Below, piece after piece: positions 1 to 14,872 of a stretch of DNA of 16,829 bases. The position numbers were made by a program, and so were the translations under genes. Source of the stretch: JAXHUH01 sp034211175 (lineage in GTDB: Bacteria > Actinomycetota > Acidimicrobiia > Acidimicrobiales > CAIXPF01). Within the stretch, counting starts at the first letter, position 1. Each line of letters begins with the position of its first letter. Below the pieces are notes generated by a model. The model was not told the origin of the DNA. It did no database searches and was given only the letters and a program-made list of their open reading frames with translations. The DNA is taken from assembly GCA_034211175.1 (NCBI GenBank), contig JAXHUH010000311.1, forward strand, positions 1 to 16,829, written 5' to 3'.

Positions 1-75
1 GCGAGACGAACGAACCGATCACGACTCGAACCGGGTGGGCGGCCCGACGAGTCGGACGAGCCGAACCGACACGAG

Positions 76-106
76 CGTGCGAGCCCCGCCGGACGGGGCG
101 GGCACG
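76..106 (+). promoter_or_regulatory. Hairpin in the leader of the megasynthase gene
   Basis: An inverted repeat pairs CGTGC (76-80) with GCACG (102-106) and GCCCCG (83-88) with CGGGGC (94-99). A 2x2 internal mismatch (GA/GG) separates the two stems and the loop is 5 bases. It ends 24 bases before the chosen ATG and just before the purine-rich ribosome binding site at 112-120. No T-run follows, so a rho-independent terminator for an upstream gene is unlikely. A 5'-leader structure is possible, but high-GC DNA forms such stems by chance and its function is inference. Confidence 0.35.
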
Positions 107-130
107 CGGTCGAGAGGGAGCAGCAGAGCC

Positions 131-3100
131 ATGGCCGACCGTCCCCACCGCGCCGTCGCCATCGTGGGCGTCGGGGCGATCCTGCCCGACGCCCCCGACA
201 CCGACGCGTTCTGGCGCAACGTCACGGAAGGCCGCTGCTCGATCACCGACGTCACCGCCGACCGATGGGACCCCGCGCTCTACTACGACCCCGACCGCCA
301 GGCCCCGGAGCGCACGTACTCGAAGATCGGCGGCTGGGTGCGGGATTGGACGTGGGACCCGCTCGCCTGGCGCCTGCCGGTGCCGCCGAAGGTGAGCGAC
401 GCCATGGACCGGACCCAGCAGTGGTCGGTCGGCGCCGCCCGCCAGGCGCTCGTCGACTACGGCTACCCCGACCGACCGCTCGACGCCGAGCGCACCGCGG
501 TCGTGCTCGGCAACGCCATGGCCGGTGACCAGCACTACCGCACCGCGCTGCGGGTCTTCACCGCCGAGTACCTCGACGAGCTGGCCAAGGCCCCGTCGTT
601 CTCCGCGCTCGACGAGCCCGTCCGGCGGGCGATCCTCGACGAGCTGCGGGCCGGCGCCGGTCGACGGTTCCCCGACATCAGCGAGGACACGATGCCGGGC
701 GAGCTGGCGAACATCATCGCCGGCCGGGTCGCCAACCTCTTCGACCTCCACGGGCCGAACTTCATCGTCGACGCCGCCTGCGCGTCGGCCATGGCCGCGG
801 TCGACGCCGCCATCGAGGGCCTCGAGGAGGGTGACTACGACGCCGTCCTCACCGGCGGGGTCGACGCCAACATGAGCGCGTCGTCGTTCGTGAAGTTCTG
901 CAAGATCGGTGCGCTCTCCGCCACCGGGACCCGGCCCTACGGCAAGGGCGCCGACGGGTTCGTGATGGGCGAGGGCGCCGCGGTGTTCCTGCTGAAGCGG
1001 CTCGCCGACGCGGAGGCCGACGGCGACCACGTCTACGCGGTCATCCGCGGTATCGGCGGGGCCAGCGACGGTCGGGGCAAGGGCATCACCGCACCCAACC
1101 CGGTGGGCCAGCAGCTCGCCATCGAGCGGGGCTGGCACGACGCCGGTCTCGCCCCCGACGAGGCCACCTACATCGAGGGCCACGGCACGTCGACCAAGGT
1201 CGGCGACGTCGTCGAGGTCGAGAGCCTGTCCACCGTGTTCGCCGGCCTGGGCCTCGCCCCCGGGACCCTGCCGCTCGGGTCGGTGAAGTCCAACATCGGC
1301 CACCTGAAGGGCGCGGCCGGGGCGGCCGGGATGCTGAAGGCGGCGCTGGCGCTCGACCGCAAGGTGCTGCCGCCGTCGATCGGCGTCGGTGAGCCGAACC
1401 CGAACATCGATTTCGAGCGCTCGCCGCTCTACGTCCACACCGAGCTCGCCGAGTGGAAGGTCACCCCGGGCCGCGTGCGCGCCGCGGGGGTCAGCGCCTT
1501 CGGGTTCGGCGGCACCAACTTCCACGTGGTGATGGAGGAGTACGTGCCCGGCCGCATCCGCCCGGAGCGGGCCGCGGCCACGGTCGCGGTCGGGCGCCCC
1601 GACGAGCGGCCCACGGAGCCCAAGGCGCCGCTGCGGGGCGCCACCGTCGTCGGCGGCGCGACCGACGAGGAGGTGCTCGGCCGGCTCGAGGAGCTGCGGG
1701 CCGACGCCGAGGCCGGTCGGGTGCCGCCGCCGGCCGCGCCCGCCGAGGCCGACCTGCGCGCCGCGGTGCGCGTGGCGATCGACCACGGCGACGCCGCCGA
1801 GCTCGCCGCCAAGGCGGCCAAGGCCCACCAGGCGCTGGCGTCGCGCAACGACGCGGCGTGGAAGCTGCTGCGCAACCAGGGCGTCTTCTGCGGTCGGGGC
1901 GAGCCCCACCAGGTGGCGTTCCTGTTCACCGGGCAGGGCTCCCAGTACGTGAACATGCTCGCCGGGCTGCGGCGCAGCGAACCGATCGTCGCCCGGGTGT
2001 TCGACGACGCCGACCGGGTCATGACGCCGATCCTCGGCCGCCCGCTCAGCGAGGTCATCTTCGCCGACCCCGACGACGAGGCGGCGATGGCCGCGTCCAA
2101 CGAGGAGCTGCGCCAGACGGCCATCACCCAGCCCGCGGTCCTGGCGACCGACCTCGCGCTCACCGAGCTGCTCGGCGCGTACGGCATCCGCCCCGACATG
2201 GTGATGGGCCACAGCCTCGGCGAGTACGCCGCGCTCGTGGCCGCCGGCGCCCTGCCCTTCGCCCATGCCCTCGAGGCCGTCGCGGCCCGCGGTCGCGAGA
2301 TGACCCGTGTCTCCGTCGACGACAACGGCCTGATGGCGGCCGTGTTCGCGCCGCTCGACGAGATCGAGGCGACGCTGGCCGAGGTCGACGGCTACGTCGT
2401 CATCGCCAACATCAACAGCGGGACCCAGGCGGTCATCGGCGGGGCGTCCCCGGCGGTCGAGGCGGCGATGGAGCGGCTGTCGGGCGCCGGCCACCAGGTC
2501 GTGCAGCTCCCGGTCAGCCACGCGTTCCACACCGAGATCGTGGCGCCCGCCTCCGGGCCCCTGCAGGAGGTGCTCGCCCGCCTCGACCTGCGTCCGCCGG
2601 AGCTGCCGGTCGTCGCCAACGTCGACGGCGAGCTCTACCCGATGGGCCCGGCGGTCGTCCCGGAGATGATCGACATCCTCGGCCGCCAGATCGCGTCGCC
2701 GGTCCAGTTCGTGCGCGGCCTGCGCACGCTCCACGACGCCGGGGTCCGCACCTTCGTCGAGACCGGGCCGAAGAAGGCCCTGTGCGGGTTCGTCGACGAC
2801 GTGCTCGGCGACGACCCCGAGGTCGTGTCGCTCGGCGCGAACCACCCGAAGGCCGGCGACCTCGTGTCGTTCAACCAGGCGCTGTGCGGCCTCTACGCCG
2901 CCGGCCACGGCATCGGCCGCGACGCCAGCGGCGCGGCGTCGACCAACGGGTCCGTTGCCGCCCGACCATCGGCACCGGCGACGAGCACGCCTGTGACCAC
3001 GGGTGACGGGCGCGCGGCCACCCCGGTCGCCGTCGCTCCGACCGCGCCCACGACCGCGCCGGTGACGTCGCCGGACGGGGACACCCGCTACCTCGAGCTC

Positions 3101-6100
3101 GGCCGGCTGGTCGCCGACCTGCTCGAGCGGGGCCAGCAGCTCGCGTCCGCGTCCTCCTCGCTCGCCACCGCCCCCTCGCCGAGGGCCGTCGGACGCGGGG
3201 GAGGTGACGAGGAGCCGGTCGTCGTGACCGGCGCCGCCCTCGGCCTGCCCGGTGTGGGCCGGCCGTTCGACGACGCCAACATCGGGCGCATCCTCGCCGG
3301 AGAGTCGTTCATCGACGTCATCCCGGTCGGGCTGCGCAACGCCATGGTCGACCACCACGTCACCCGGCTCGTGAAGAACGCGGCCGGCGGCGGCAGCTTC
3401 GAGACCATCGACTCGGCCGAGGAGGTCATCAAGCTCGCCGGGCGCATGGGGCCGCTCGACCTGGCCGCCGAGTACGGGTTCGGTGCCGAGCGCGTCGAAG
3501 CCTTCGACCGGACCACCGAGCTGGCCATCGCCGCCGGCATCGACGCGCTGCGCGACGCCGGCATCCCGCTCGTCCGCCACTACAAGACCACGACGACCGG
3601 CAGCCGCCTGCCCGACCGGTGGGAGCTGCCGCCCGCCATCGGCGACCGCACCGGGGTGATCTTCGCCAGCGCGTTCCCCGGCTACGACCGTCTCGTCGAC
3701 GAGGTGACGCGCTTCGAGCAGGACCGGGCCCGGCAGCAGCGCCTCGACGACCTCCGGCACCTGCGGGCGCGGGTCGCCGACACCGACCCGTCGGCCGCCG
3801 AGCTCGACCACATGATCCACACCGTCGGGGCCGAGATCCACGCCGACCCCTACACGTTCGACCGGCGCTTCCTGTTCCAGGCGCTGTCGATGGGCCACGC
3901 CCAGTTCGCCGAGCACATCGGCGCCCGCGGGCCGAACACGCAGGTCAACGCGGCGTGCGCCAGCACGACCCAGGCGGTGGCCATCGCCGAGGACTGGATC
4001 CGGCTCGGCCGTTGCGACCGGGTCGTGGTCATCGCGGCCGACGACGTCACCAGCGACGCCCTGCTGCCGTGGATCGGCACCGGGTTCCTCGCCACCGGCG
4101 CCGCCGCGACCGACGGTGTCGTCGAGGAGGCGGCGCTGCCGTTCGACCGGCGCCGCCACGGGATGATCGTCGGCGCCGGCGCCGCCGCGCTCGTCGTCGA
4201 GGGCCGCGCGGCGGCCCGCGCCCGGGGCCTCGACCCGATCTGCGAGCTGCTCAGCTCGGCGACCGCGAACAGCGCGTTCCACGGCAGCCGCCTCGACGTC
4301 GACCACATCCGCCACGTGATGGAGGACCTGGTCGCCGACGCCGAGCGCCGCTGGGGCGTCGACCGCCGCGAGCTGGCCCGCCAGCTGGTGTTCGTCTCCC
4401 ACGAGACCTACACGCCGGCCCGCGGCGGCAGCGCCCAGGCCGAGGTCGACGCCCTCCGCCACGTCTTCGGCGCCGACGCCGACGCCATCGTCGTGGCCAA
4501 CACCAAGGGGTTCACCGGCCACGCCATGGGCGCGGGCATCGAGGACGTCGTCGCGGTCAAGGCGCTGGAGACCGGCATCGTGCCGCCGATCGCCAACGTC
4601 CGCGAGATCGACCCCGACCTCGGGACGCTCAACCTGTCCAAGGGCGGCCGCTACCCGGTGCGCTACGCCCTGCGGCTCGGCGCCGGGTTCGGCTCCCAGA
4701 TCAGCATGTCGCTGCTGCGATGGGTGCCGACGGTGGACGGCGCCCGCCCCGAGCCCGACCGGCTCGGCTTCCGCAACCGGATCGCCGACCGGGGCGCGTG
4801 GGCCGCGTGGCTGCGCGACCTCAGCGGCTACGACGATCCCGACGTCGAGGTCGTCCAGCGGACGTTCCGCGTCCGCGACGCAGGCCCCGGCGCTGCGACC
4901 GCAGCGCAGCCGACCGCCACCCGGCCGGTCGTCGCGCCTGCCGCCCCGGCACCGGATCGCCCGCAGCCGGCACCGGCGATGGCGCAGCCCCGGGTCGCCG
5001 AGACGGTCCCGGCGGCTCCCGCTGCGGCGGTGCCGACGCCCGCCCCGGAGCCGGTCACACCGGCCGCCGCGGTTGCGCCGGTGGGCGAGGCCGCGCCCGC
5101 TCCGGTGGGTGAGGATCCGGTGGTGACGACGGTGCTGGCGGTGGTGGCGGAGCAGACGGGGTATCCGCCGGAGATGTTGGACCTGGAGCTCGACCTGGAG
5201 GCGGATCTGGGGATCGACACGGTGAAGCAGGCGGAGACGTTCGCGGCGATCCGGGCCGAGTACGGGATCGAGCGCGACGACTCGTTGAGCCTGCGGGACT
5301 ACCCGACCCTCGCCTCGGTGGTGGGGTTCGTGCGGGAGCGGGCCACCGGCCTCGCCCCCGCGCCCACGGCCGCCGCGGCAGTGCCGCCGGCGTTGGCGGC
5401 CCGCACCGACGTCGCCTCGCCGGCACCGGGCCCCGAGGTCGCGCCCGCCCCGGTGGGTGAGGACCCGGTGGTGACGACGGTGCTGGCGGTGGTGGCGGAG
5501 CAGACGGGGTATCCGCCGGAGATGTTGGACCTGGAGCTCGACCTGGAGGCGGACCTGGGGATCGACACGGTGAAGCAGGCGGAGACGTTCGCGGCGATCC
5601 GGGCCGAGTACGGGATCGAACGCGACGACTCGTTGTCCCTGCGGGACTACCCGACCCTCGCCTCGGTGGTGGGGTTCGTGCGGGAGCGGGCCACCGGCCT
5701 CGAGCCTGCGCCTGCGCCCACGGCCGCCGCGGCAGCGCCTGCGCCGGTGGCGACCGCGCCGGTTGCCGCCGCTCCGGCCGCTCCGGTGGCCGCCCCGACG
5801 CCGGCCGCCGACGGTGAGGACCCGGTGGTGGCGAAGGTGCTGGCGGTGGTGGCGGAGCAGACGGGGTATCCGCCGGAGATGTTGGATCTGGAGCTCGACC
5901 TGGAGGCGGACCTGGGGATCGACACGGTGAAGCAGGCCGAGACGTTCGCGGCGATCCGTGGCGAGTACGGGATCGAACGCGACGACTCGTTGAGCCTGCG
6001 GGACTACCCGACGTTGGCGTCGGTCGTCGGGTTCGTGCACGAGCGGGCCACCGGCCTCGCCCCCACCCCGGCCCCGGCTGCATCCCAGGCAGCACCCCCG

Positions 6101-9064
6101 GCCGCCGAGTCGACGCCGGCCGCCGACGGTGAGGACCCGGTGGTGGCGAAGGTGCTGGCCGTGGTGGCGGAGCAGACGGGGTACCCGCCGGAGATGTTGG
6201 ACCTGGAGCTCGACCTGGAGGCGGACCTGGGGATCGACACGGTGAAGCAGGCGGAGACGTTCGCGGCGATCCGGGCCGAGTACGGGATCGAGCGAGACGA
6301 CACGTTGAGCCTGCGGGACTACCCGACCCTCGGCTCGGTCGTCGGGTTCGTCCACGAGCGCGGTGCCGTGCCCGACAGCTCTGCGGTCCCGACGGCCGAG
6401 CCGTCGTCGACGACGATGCCGGCGACCGCCGACCGGCCCGTCGGGACCGCGCCGACCCCGCTGCTGCGGGGCGACGACGACGCGTCCGCCGCAGTCGCCC
6501 GCCGCCTCGCGGTCAGCGTGCTGCGACCCGACCTCGAGCTGTGCGCCCCCACCGGCGTGGAGGTCGGCGCCGGCAGCCGGGTCCTCGTCATGGGCGACCG
6601 GGGCGGCGTCGGCGCCGCGCTGGTCCGCCAGCTCGAAGCGCTCGGCGCGGACGTCCTCGTCATCGACGACACACCCGACGCCGACGACCTGCTCCGCCGC
6701 GTCGACGAGTGGCGCAGCGCCGGCGACGGTGCCGTGCAGGGCGTGTACTGGCTGCCGGCCCTCGACGTCGAGCCGCCGCTCGCCGAGCTCGACCTCGACG
6801 GCTGGCGCGAGCAGCTGCGGGTCCGGGCCAAGCTGCTCTACCGCACCCTCCGCCACCTCTACGACGACCTGAGCACGGCCGATCGGTTCGTGGTCGCGGC
6901 GACCCGCCTCGGCGGCCGCCACGGCTACGACGACGCCGGTGCGGTCGCCCCGATGGGCGGCGCGGTCGTCGGGCTGGCGAAGACGTTCAAGCGCGAGCGT
7001 CCCGACGTCCTCGTGAAGGCCGTCGACTTCGCCCCGAGCCGCAAGACCACGGCGCTGGCCAAGGTCCTGCTCGAGGAGACCCGCCGGGACCCGGGTGTGG
7101 TCGAGGTCGGCCACCGGGACGACCAGCGGTTCACGGTCACGCTCGAGGAGCGCCCGCTGCCCGACGAGCCCGGCGGCATCGAGCTCGGGCCCGACACCGT
7201 CTTCGTCGTCACCGGCGCGGCCGGCAGCATCGTCTCGGCCATCATCGCCGACCTCGCGCGGGCGTCGGGCGGGGTGTTCCACCTGCTCGACCTCGCCCCC
7301 GAGCCCGACCCGGCCGACCCCGACATCGCCGCGTTCGCCGGCGACCGGGAGGGGCTCAAGCGCACGATCTTCGAACGCCTGAAGGCGTCGGGTGAACGGG
7401 CGACTCCGGCGCTCGTCGAGAAGGAGCTGGCCGGCATCGAGCGGCGGGCGATGGCCCGCTGGGCGATCGAGGAGGTCGAGGCCGCCGGCGGTTCGGTGCA
7501 CTACCACCGGGTCGACCTGCGCGACCGCGACGCCATGGCCGAGGCGACCGCCGCCATCGTCGGGACCAGCGGCCGGGTCGACGTGCTCGTCCACGCCGGC
7601 GGCCTCGAGATCAGCCGCCTCCTGCCCGACAAGGAGCCGGCGGAGTTCGACCTCGTGTTCGACGTGAAGGCCGACGGGTGGTTCAACCTGCTCGCCGGGT
7701 TCGGCGACCAGCCGATCGGGGCGACGGTCGTGTTCAGCTCGATCGCCGGTCGCTACGGCAACGGCGGCCAGGCCGACTACAGCGCGGCCAACGACCTGCT
7801 TTGCACGTGGACGTCGAGCTTCGCGACCACGAGGCCCGACACCATCGGCCTCGCCGTCGATTGGACGGCGTGGGGCGACATCGGCATGGCCACCCGCGGG
7901 TCGATCCCGACGGTGATGGCCGCGGCCGGGATCGACATGTTGCCCGCCGCGGCCGGCATCCCCGTGCTGCGCCGGGAGCTGACCGGCGACGCCGGCACCC
8001 GGGAGCTGCTCGTCGGCGGCCGCCTCGGTGTGCTGACCGAGGAGTGGCATCCCGCCGGCGGGCTCGACGACGGCGCGCTCGCCGAGGCGATCGCGCCCGA
8101 TCGCAACGTCGTGATCTCGAACGTCACCCGCTTCGGCGCCGACGGGCTCGAGGTCACCGCGACGCTCGACCCGACCGCCGAGCCGTTCCTCGACCACCAC
8201 CGCATCGACGGCACCCCGGTGCTGCCCGGCGTGATGGGGATGGAGACGTTCGCCGAGGTCGCCCGGCTCCTCCACCCGGAGCGCACGGTGACCGCGCTCG
8301 AGGACGTCGACTTCCTCGCCCCGTGCAAGTTCTACCGGGACGAGCCCCGCGAGCTCCGCCTGACGGCACGGTTCGTGCCCGACGGCGACGACGTGGTCGC
8401 CACGTGCCGCCTCATCGGCGAGCGGATGCTGGCGAACCAGCCCGAGCCGCAGGTGACGACCCACTTCACGGGCCGGGTCCGGCTGTCGCCCCGGCCGCTC
8501 GACGCCGCCCACCGGGACGCACCCGGTGCCCCGACGGACCATCCGGTGACGGCGGGCGACGTCTACGCCATCTACTTCCACGGCCCCGCCTACCAGGTCG
8601 TCGACCGGGTGTGGTCGCTCCCCGACACCGATGGGGGCGCGGCGGTGGCCGGCCTGCTGGCCGACCCGCTGCCGCCCGACCACCACGCCGGTGCCGACAC
8701 GGTGCTCGACCCACGGTTGATCGAGCTGTGCTTCCAGACCGCCGGGGTGTGGGAGATGGCGACGACCGGGGCGATGGCGCTGCCCACCCACATCGACCGG
8801 GTCACCGTCCGCGCCCGACGGCGTGACGCGACCGACCCGGTCGTCGCGCTGGCCCACCCGGTCGGCGGCCCCGACGACGATGCCGCCGATGAGGGTGCCG
8901 CCGGCTTCGAGTCGGACGTGGTCGTCGTCGACGCCGACGGCACCGTGCTCGTGGAGCTCGACGGCTACCGGACCGCCCGACTCCCGGGCCAGCTGGACGA
9001 CGACGTGCTCGCCCCGCTGCGGGCGGGCCTGGGCACGGCCGGTGACGGCCGGGCACGGCGTTGA
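131..9064 (+). CDS. PfaA-like iterative polyketide/fatty-acid megasynthase (KS-AT-KS'-ACPx4-KR-DH)
   Basis: The 2977-residue protein should condense malonyl units and process the beta-carbon, probably for a specialised lipid. KS1 (about 8-468) has Cys217 in DAACAS, His351 in HGTST and His391 in NIGH. The AT (about 595-900) has Ser695 in GHSLGE and HAFH at 797-800, which favours malonyl-CoA. A second KS-like domain (about 1028-1535) keeps Cys1276, His1424 and His1464 in atypical contexts (SHETYTPA, KGFTGHAMG). Four ACPs follow at 1661-1741, 1777-1857, 1896-1976 and 2001-2077, linked by Ala/Pro-rich segments; all have Thr instead of the usual Ser. The KR (about 2145-2640) has TGAAGS near 2361, Lys2513, Ser2536/2537, Tyr2550 and Asn2554. 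The DH (about 2665-2960) has His2690 in an HxxxGxxxxP motif. No ER or thioesterase domain is visible. ATG at 131 is chosen over the in-frame ATG at 35 because GAGAGGGAG (112-120) precedes it and homology begins directly after it. The family looks like PUFA-synthase-type secondary-lipid synthases; the product is unknown. Confidence 0.93.
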   Translation: MADRPHRAVAIVGVGAILPDAPDTDAFWRNVTEGRCSITDVTADRWDPALYYDPDRQAPERTYSKIGGWVRDWTWDPLAWRLPVPPKVSDAMDRTQQWSVGAARQALVDYGYPDRPLDAERTAVVLGNAMAGDQHYRTALRVFTAEYLDELAKAPSFSALDEPVRRAILDELRAGAGRRFPDISEDTMPGELANIIAGRVANLFDLHGPNFIVDAACASAMAAVDAAIEGLEEGDYDAVLTGGVDANMSASSFVKFCKIGALSATGTRPYGKGADGFVMGEGAAVFLLKRLADAEADGDHVYAVIRGIGGASDGRGKGITAPNPVGQQLAIERGWHDAGLAPDEATYIEGHGTSTKVGDVVEVESLSTVFAGLGLAPGTLPLGSVKSNIGHLKGAAGAAGMLKAALALDRKVLPPSIGVGEPNPNIDFERSPLYVHTELAEWKVTPGRVRAAGVSAFGFGGTNFHVVMEEYVPGRIRPERAAATVAVGRPDERPTEPKAPLRGATVVGGATDEEVLGRLEELRADAEAGRVPPPAAPAEADLRAAVRVAIDHGDAAELAAKAAKAHQALASRNDAAWKLLRNQGVFCGRGEPHQVAFLFTGQGSQYVNMLAGLRRSEPIVARVFDDADRVMTPILGRPLSEVIFADPDDEAAMAASNEELRQTAITQPAVLATDLALTELLGAYGIRPDMVMGHSLGEYAALVAAGALPFAHALEAVAARGREMTRVSVDDNGLMAAVFAPLDEIEATLAEVDGYVVIANINSGTQAVIGGASPAVEAAMERLSGAGHQVVQLPVSHAFHTEIVAPASGPLQEVLARLDLRPPELPVVANVDGELYPMGPAVVPEMIDILGRQIASPVQFVRGLRTLHDAGVRTFVETGPKKALCGFVDDVLGDDPEVVSLGANHPKAGDLVSFNQALCGLYAAGHGIGRDASGAASTNGSVAARPSAPATSTPVTTGDGRAATPVAVAPTAPTTAPVTSPDGDTRYLELGRLVADLLERGQQLASASSSLATAPSPRAVGRGGGDEEPVVVTGAALGLPGVGRPFDDANIGRILAGESFIDVIPVGLRNAMVDHHVTRLVKNAAGGGSFETIDSAEEVIKLAGRMGPLDLAAEYGFGAERVEAFDRTTELAIAAGIDALRDAGIPLVRHYKTTTTGSRLPDRWELPPAIGDRTGVIFASAFPGYDRLVDEVTRFEQDRARQQRLDDLRHLRARVADTDPSAAELDHMIHTVGAEIHADPYTFDRRFLFQALSMGHAQFAEHIGARGPNTQVNAACASTTQAVAIAEDWIRLGRCDRVVVIAADDVTSDALLPWIGTGFLATGAAATDGVVEEAALPFDRRRHGMIVGAGAAALVVEGRAAARARGLDPICELLSSATANSAFHGSRLDVDHIRHVMEDLVADAERRWGVDRRELARQLVFVSHETYTPARGGSAQAEVDALRHVFGADADAIVVANTKGFTGHAMGAGIEDVVAVKALETGIVPPIANVREIDPDLGTLNLSKGGRYPVRYALRLGAGFGSQISMSLLRWVPTVDGARPEPDRLGFRNRIADRGAWAAWLRDLSGYDDPDVEVVQRTFRVRDAGPGAATAAQPTATRPVVAPAAPAPDRPQPAPAMAQPRVAETVPAAPAAAVPTPAPEPVTPAAAVAPVGEAAPAPVGEDPVVTTVLAVVAEQTGYPPEMLDLELDLEADLGIDTVKQAETFAAIRAEYGIERDDSLSLRDYPTLASVVGFVRERATGLAPAPTAAAAVPPALAARTDVASPAPGPEVAPAPVGEDPVVTTVLAVVAEQTGYPPEMLDLELDLEADLGIDTVKQAETFAAIRAEYGIERDDSLSLRDYPTLASVVGFVRERATGLEPAPAPTAAAAAPAPVATAPVAAAPAAPVAAPTPAADGEDPVVAKVLAVVAEQTGYPPEMLDLELDLEADLGIDTVKQAETFAAIRGEYGIERDDSLSLRDYPTLASVVGFVHERATGLAPTPAPAASQAAPPAAESTPAADGEDPVVAKVLAVVAEQTGYPPEMLDLELDLEADLGIDTVKQAETFAAIRAEYGIERDDTLSLRDYPTLGSVVGFVHERGAVPDSSAVPTAEPSSTTMPATADRPVGTAPTPLLRGDDDASAAVARRLAVSVLRPDLELCAPTGVEVGAGSRVLVMGDRGGVGAALVRQLEALGADVLVIDDTPDADDLLRRVDEWRSAGDGAVQGVYWLPALDVEPPLAELDLDGWREQLRVRAKLLYRTLRHLYDDLSTADRFVVAATRLGGRHGYDDAGAVAPMGGAVVGLAKTFKRERPDVLVKAVDFAPSRKTTALAKVLLEETRRDPGVVEVGHRDDQRFTVTLEERPLPDEPGGIELGPDTVFVVTGAAGSIVSAIIADLARASGGVFHLLDLAPEPDPADPDIAAFAGDREGLKRTIFERLKASGERATPALVEKELAGIERRAMARWAIEEVEAAGGSVHYHRVDLRDRDAMAEATAAIVGTSGRVDVLVHAGGLEISRLLPDKEPAEFDLVFDVKADGWFNLLAGFGDQPIGATVVFSSIAGRYGNGGQADYSAANDLLCTWTSSFATTRPDTIGLAVDWTAWGDIGMATRGSIPTVMAAAGIDMLPAAAGIPVLRRELTGDAGTRELLVGGRLGVLTEEWHPAGGLDDGALAEAIAPDRNVVISNVTRFGADGLEVTATLDPTAEPFLDHHRIDGTPVLPGVMGMETFAEVARLLHPERTVTALEDVDFLAPCKFYRDEPRELRLTARFVPDGDDVVATCRLIGERMLANQPEPQVTTHFTGRVRLSPRPLDAAHRDAPGAPTDHPVTAGDVYAIYFHGPAYQVVDRVWSLPDTDGGAAVAGLLADPLPPDHHAGADTVLDPRLIELCFQTAGVWEMATTGAMALPTHIDRVTVRARRRDATDPVVALAHPVGGPDDDAADEGAAGFESDVVVVDADGTVLVELDGYRTARLPGQLDDDVLAPLRAGLGTAGDGRARR
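5111..6361 (+). repeat. Four tandem ACP-coding repeats, nearly identical in DNA
   Basis: Copies lie at 5111-5353, 5459-5701, 5816-6058 and 6131-6361, separated by variable Ala/Pro-rich linkers. Copies 1 and 2 differ by only about half a dozen bases and encode the same protein over roughly 80 residues. Copies 3 and 4 differ by a few residues (for example Ala to Gly before EYG in copy 3, and Ser to Thr in DDT in copy 4). Each encodes LEADLGIDTVKQAE, with the Thr codon ACG at 5219, 5567, 5924 and 6239. The repeats favour GTG, GCG, ACG and GGG, unlike the flanking gene. Tandem ACPs are typical of PUFA-type synthases; the high DNA identity suggests recent duplication or gene conversion. Confidence 0.95.
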
Positions 9065-9079
9065 CCGGACCGGAACGAC

Positions 9080-9085
9080 GGAGGA
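9080..9085 (+). promoter_or_regulatory. Ribosome binding site that fixes the carboxylase start
   Basis: GGAGGA lies 5 bases before the ATG at 9091. It argues against the earlier TTG at 9061, which overlaps the stop of the upstream gene and has no comparable site. The 26-base gap between the genes implies co-transcription. Confidence 0.75.
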
Positions 9086-9090
9086 ACGGC

Positions 9091-14820
<5,730 letters not shown>

Positions 14821-14828
14821 GTGGTGCC

Positions 14829-14872
14829 GTGTCTCCTGAGCTGCGCTGCGGTGTCTCCTGAGCTGCGCTTTC
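14829..14872 (+). repeat. 22-base tandem duplication at the carboxylase/transferase junction
   Basis: Two adjacent 22-base units (14829-14850 and 14851-14872) share their first 19 bases, GTGTCTCCTGAGCTGCGCT. A weaker match, GTCTCACCTGAG at 14810-14821, overlaps the stop of the upstream gene. Because 22 is not a multiple of three, the two copies encode the same VSPELR start in different frames, and only the second copy is in frame with the transferase gene. Confidence 0.85.

Noticed and set aside
11..68. Three copies of CGAACCG at 11, 27 and 62 upstream of the synthase
   Set aside because: Spacing is irregular and the motif is short and common in such GC-rich DNA. Operator sites cannot be supported.
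35..130. Upstream in-frame ATG extending the megasynthase by 32 residues
   Set aside because: The extension is low-complexity, has no good ribosome binding site, and overlaps the leader hairpin. Homology and a ribosome binding site support ATG 131.
5055..6095. Pro/Arg-rich minus-strand open frame with internal repeats opposite the ACPs
   Set aside because: Its repetition simply mirrors the tandem ACP DNA on the other strand, and the protein is low-complexity.
9061..9090. TTG start overlapping the synthase stop for the carboxylase
   Set aside because: The GGAGGA site at 9080-9085 lies inside this extension and is well placed for ATG 9091.
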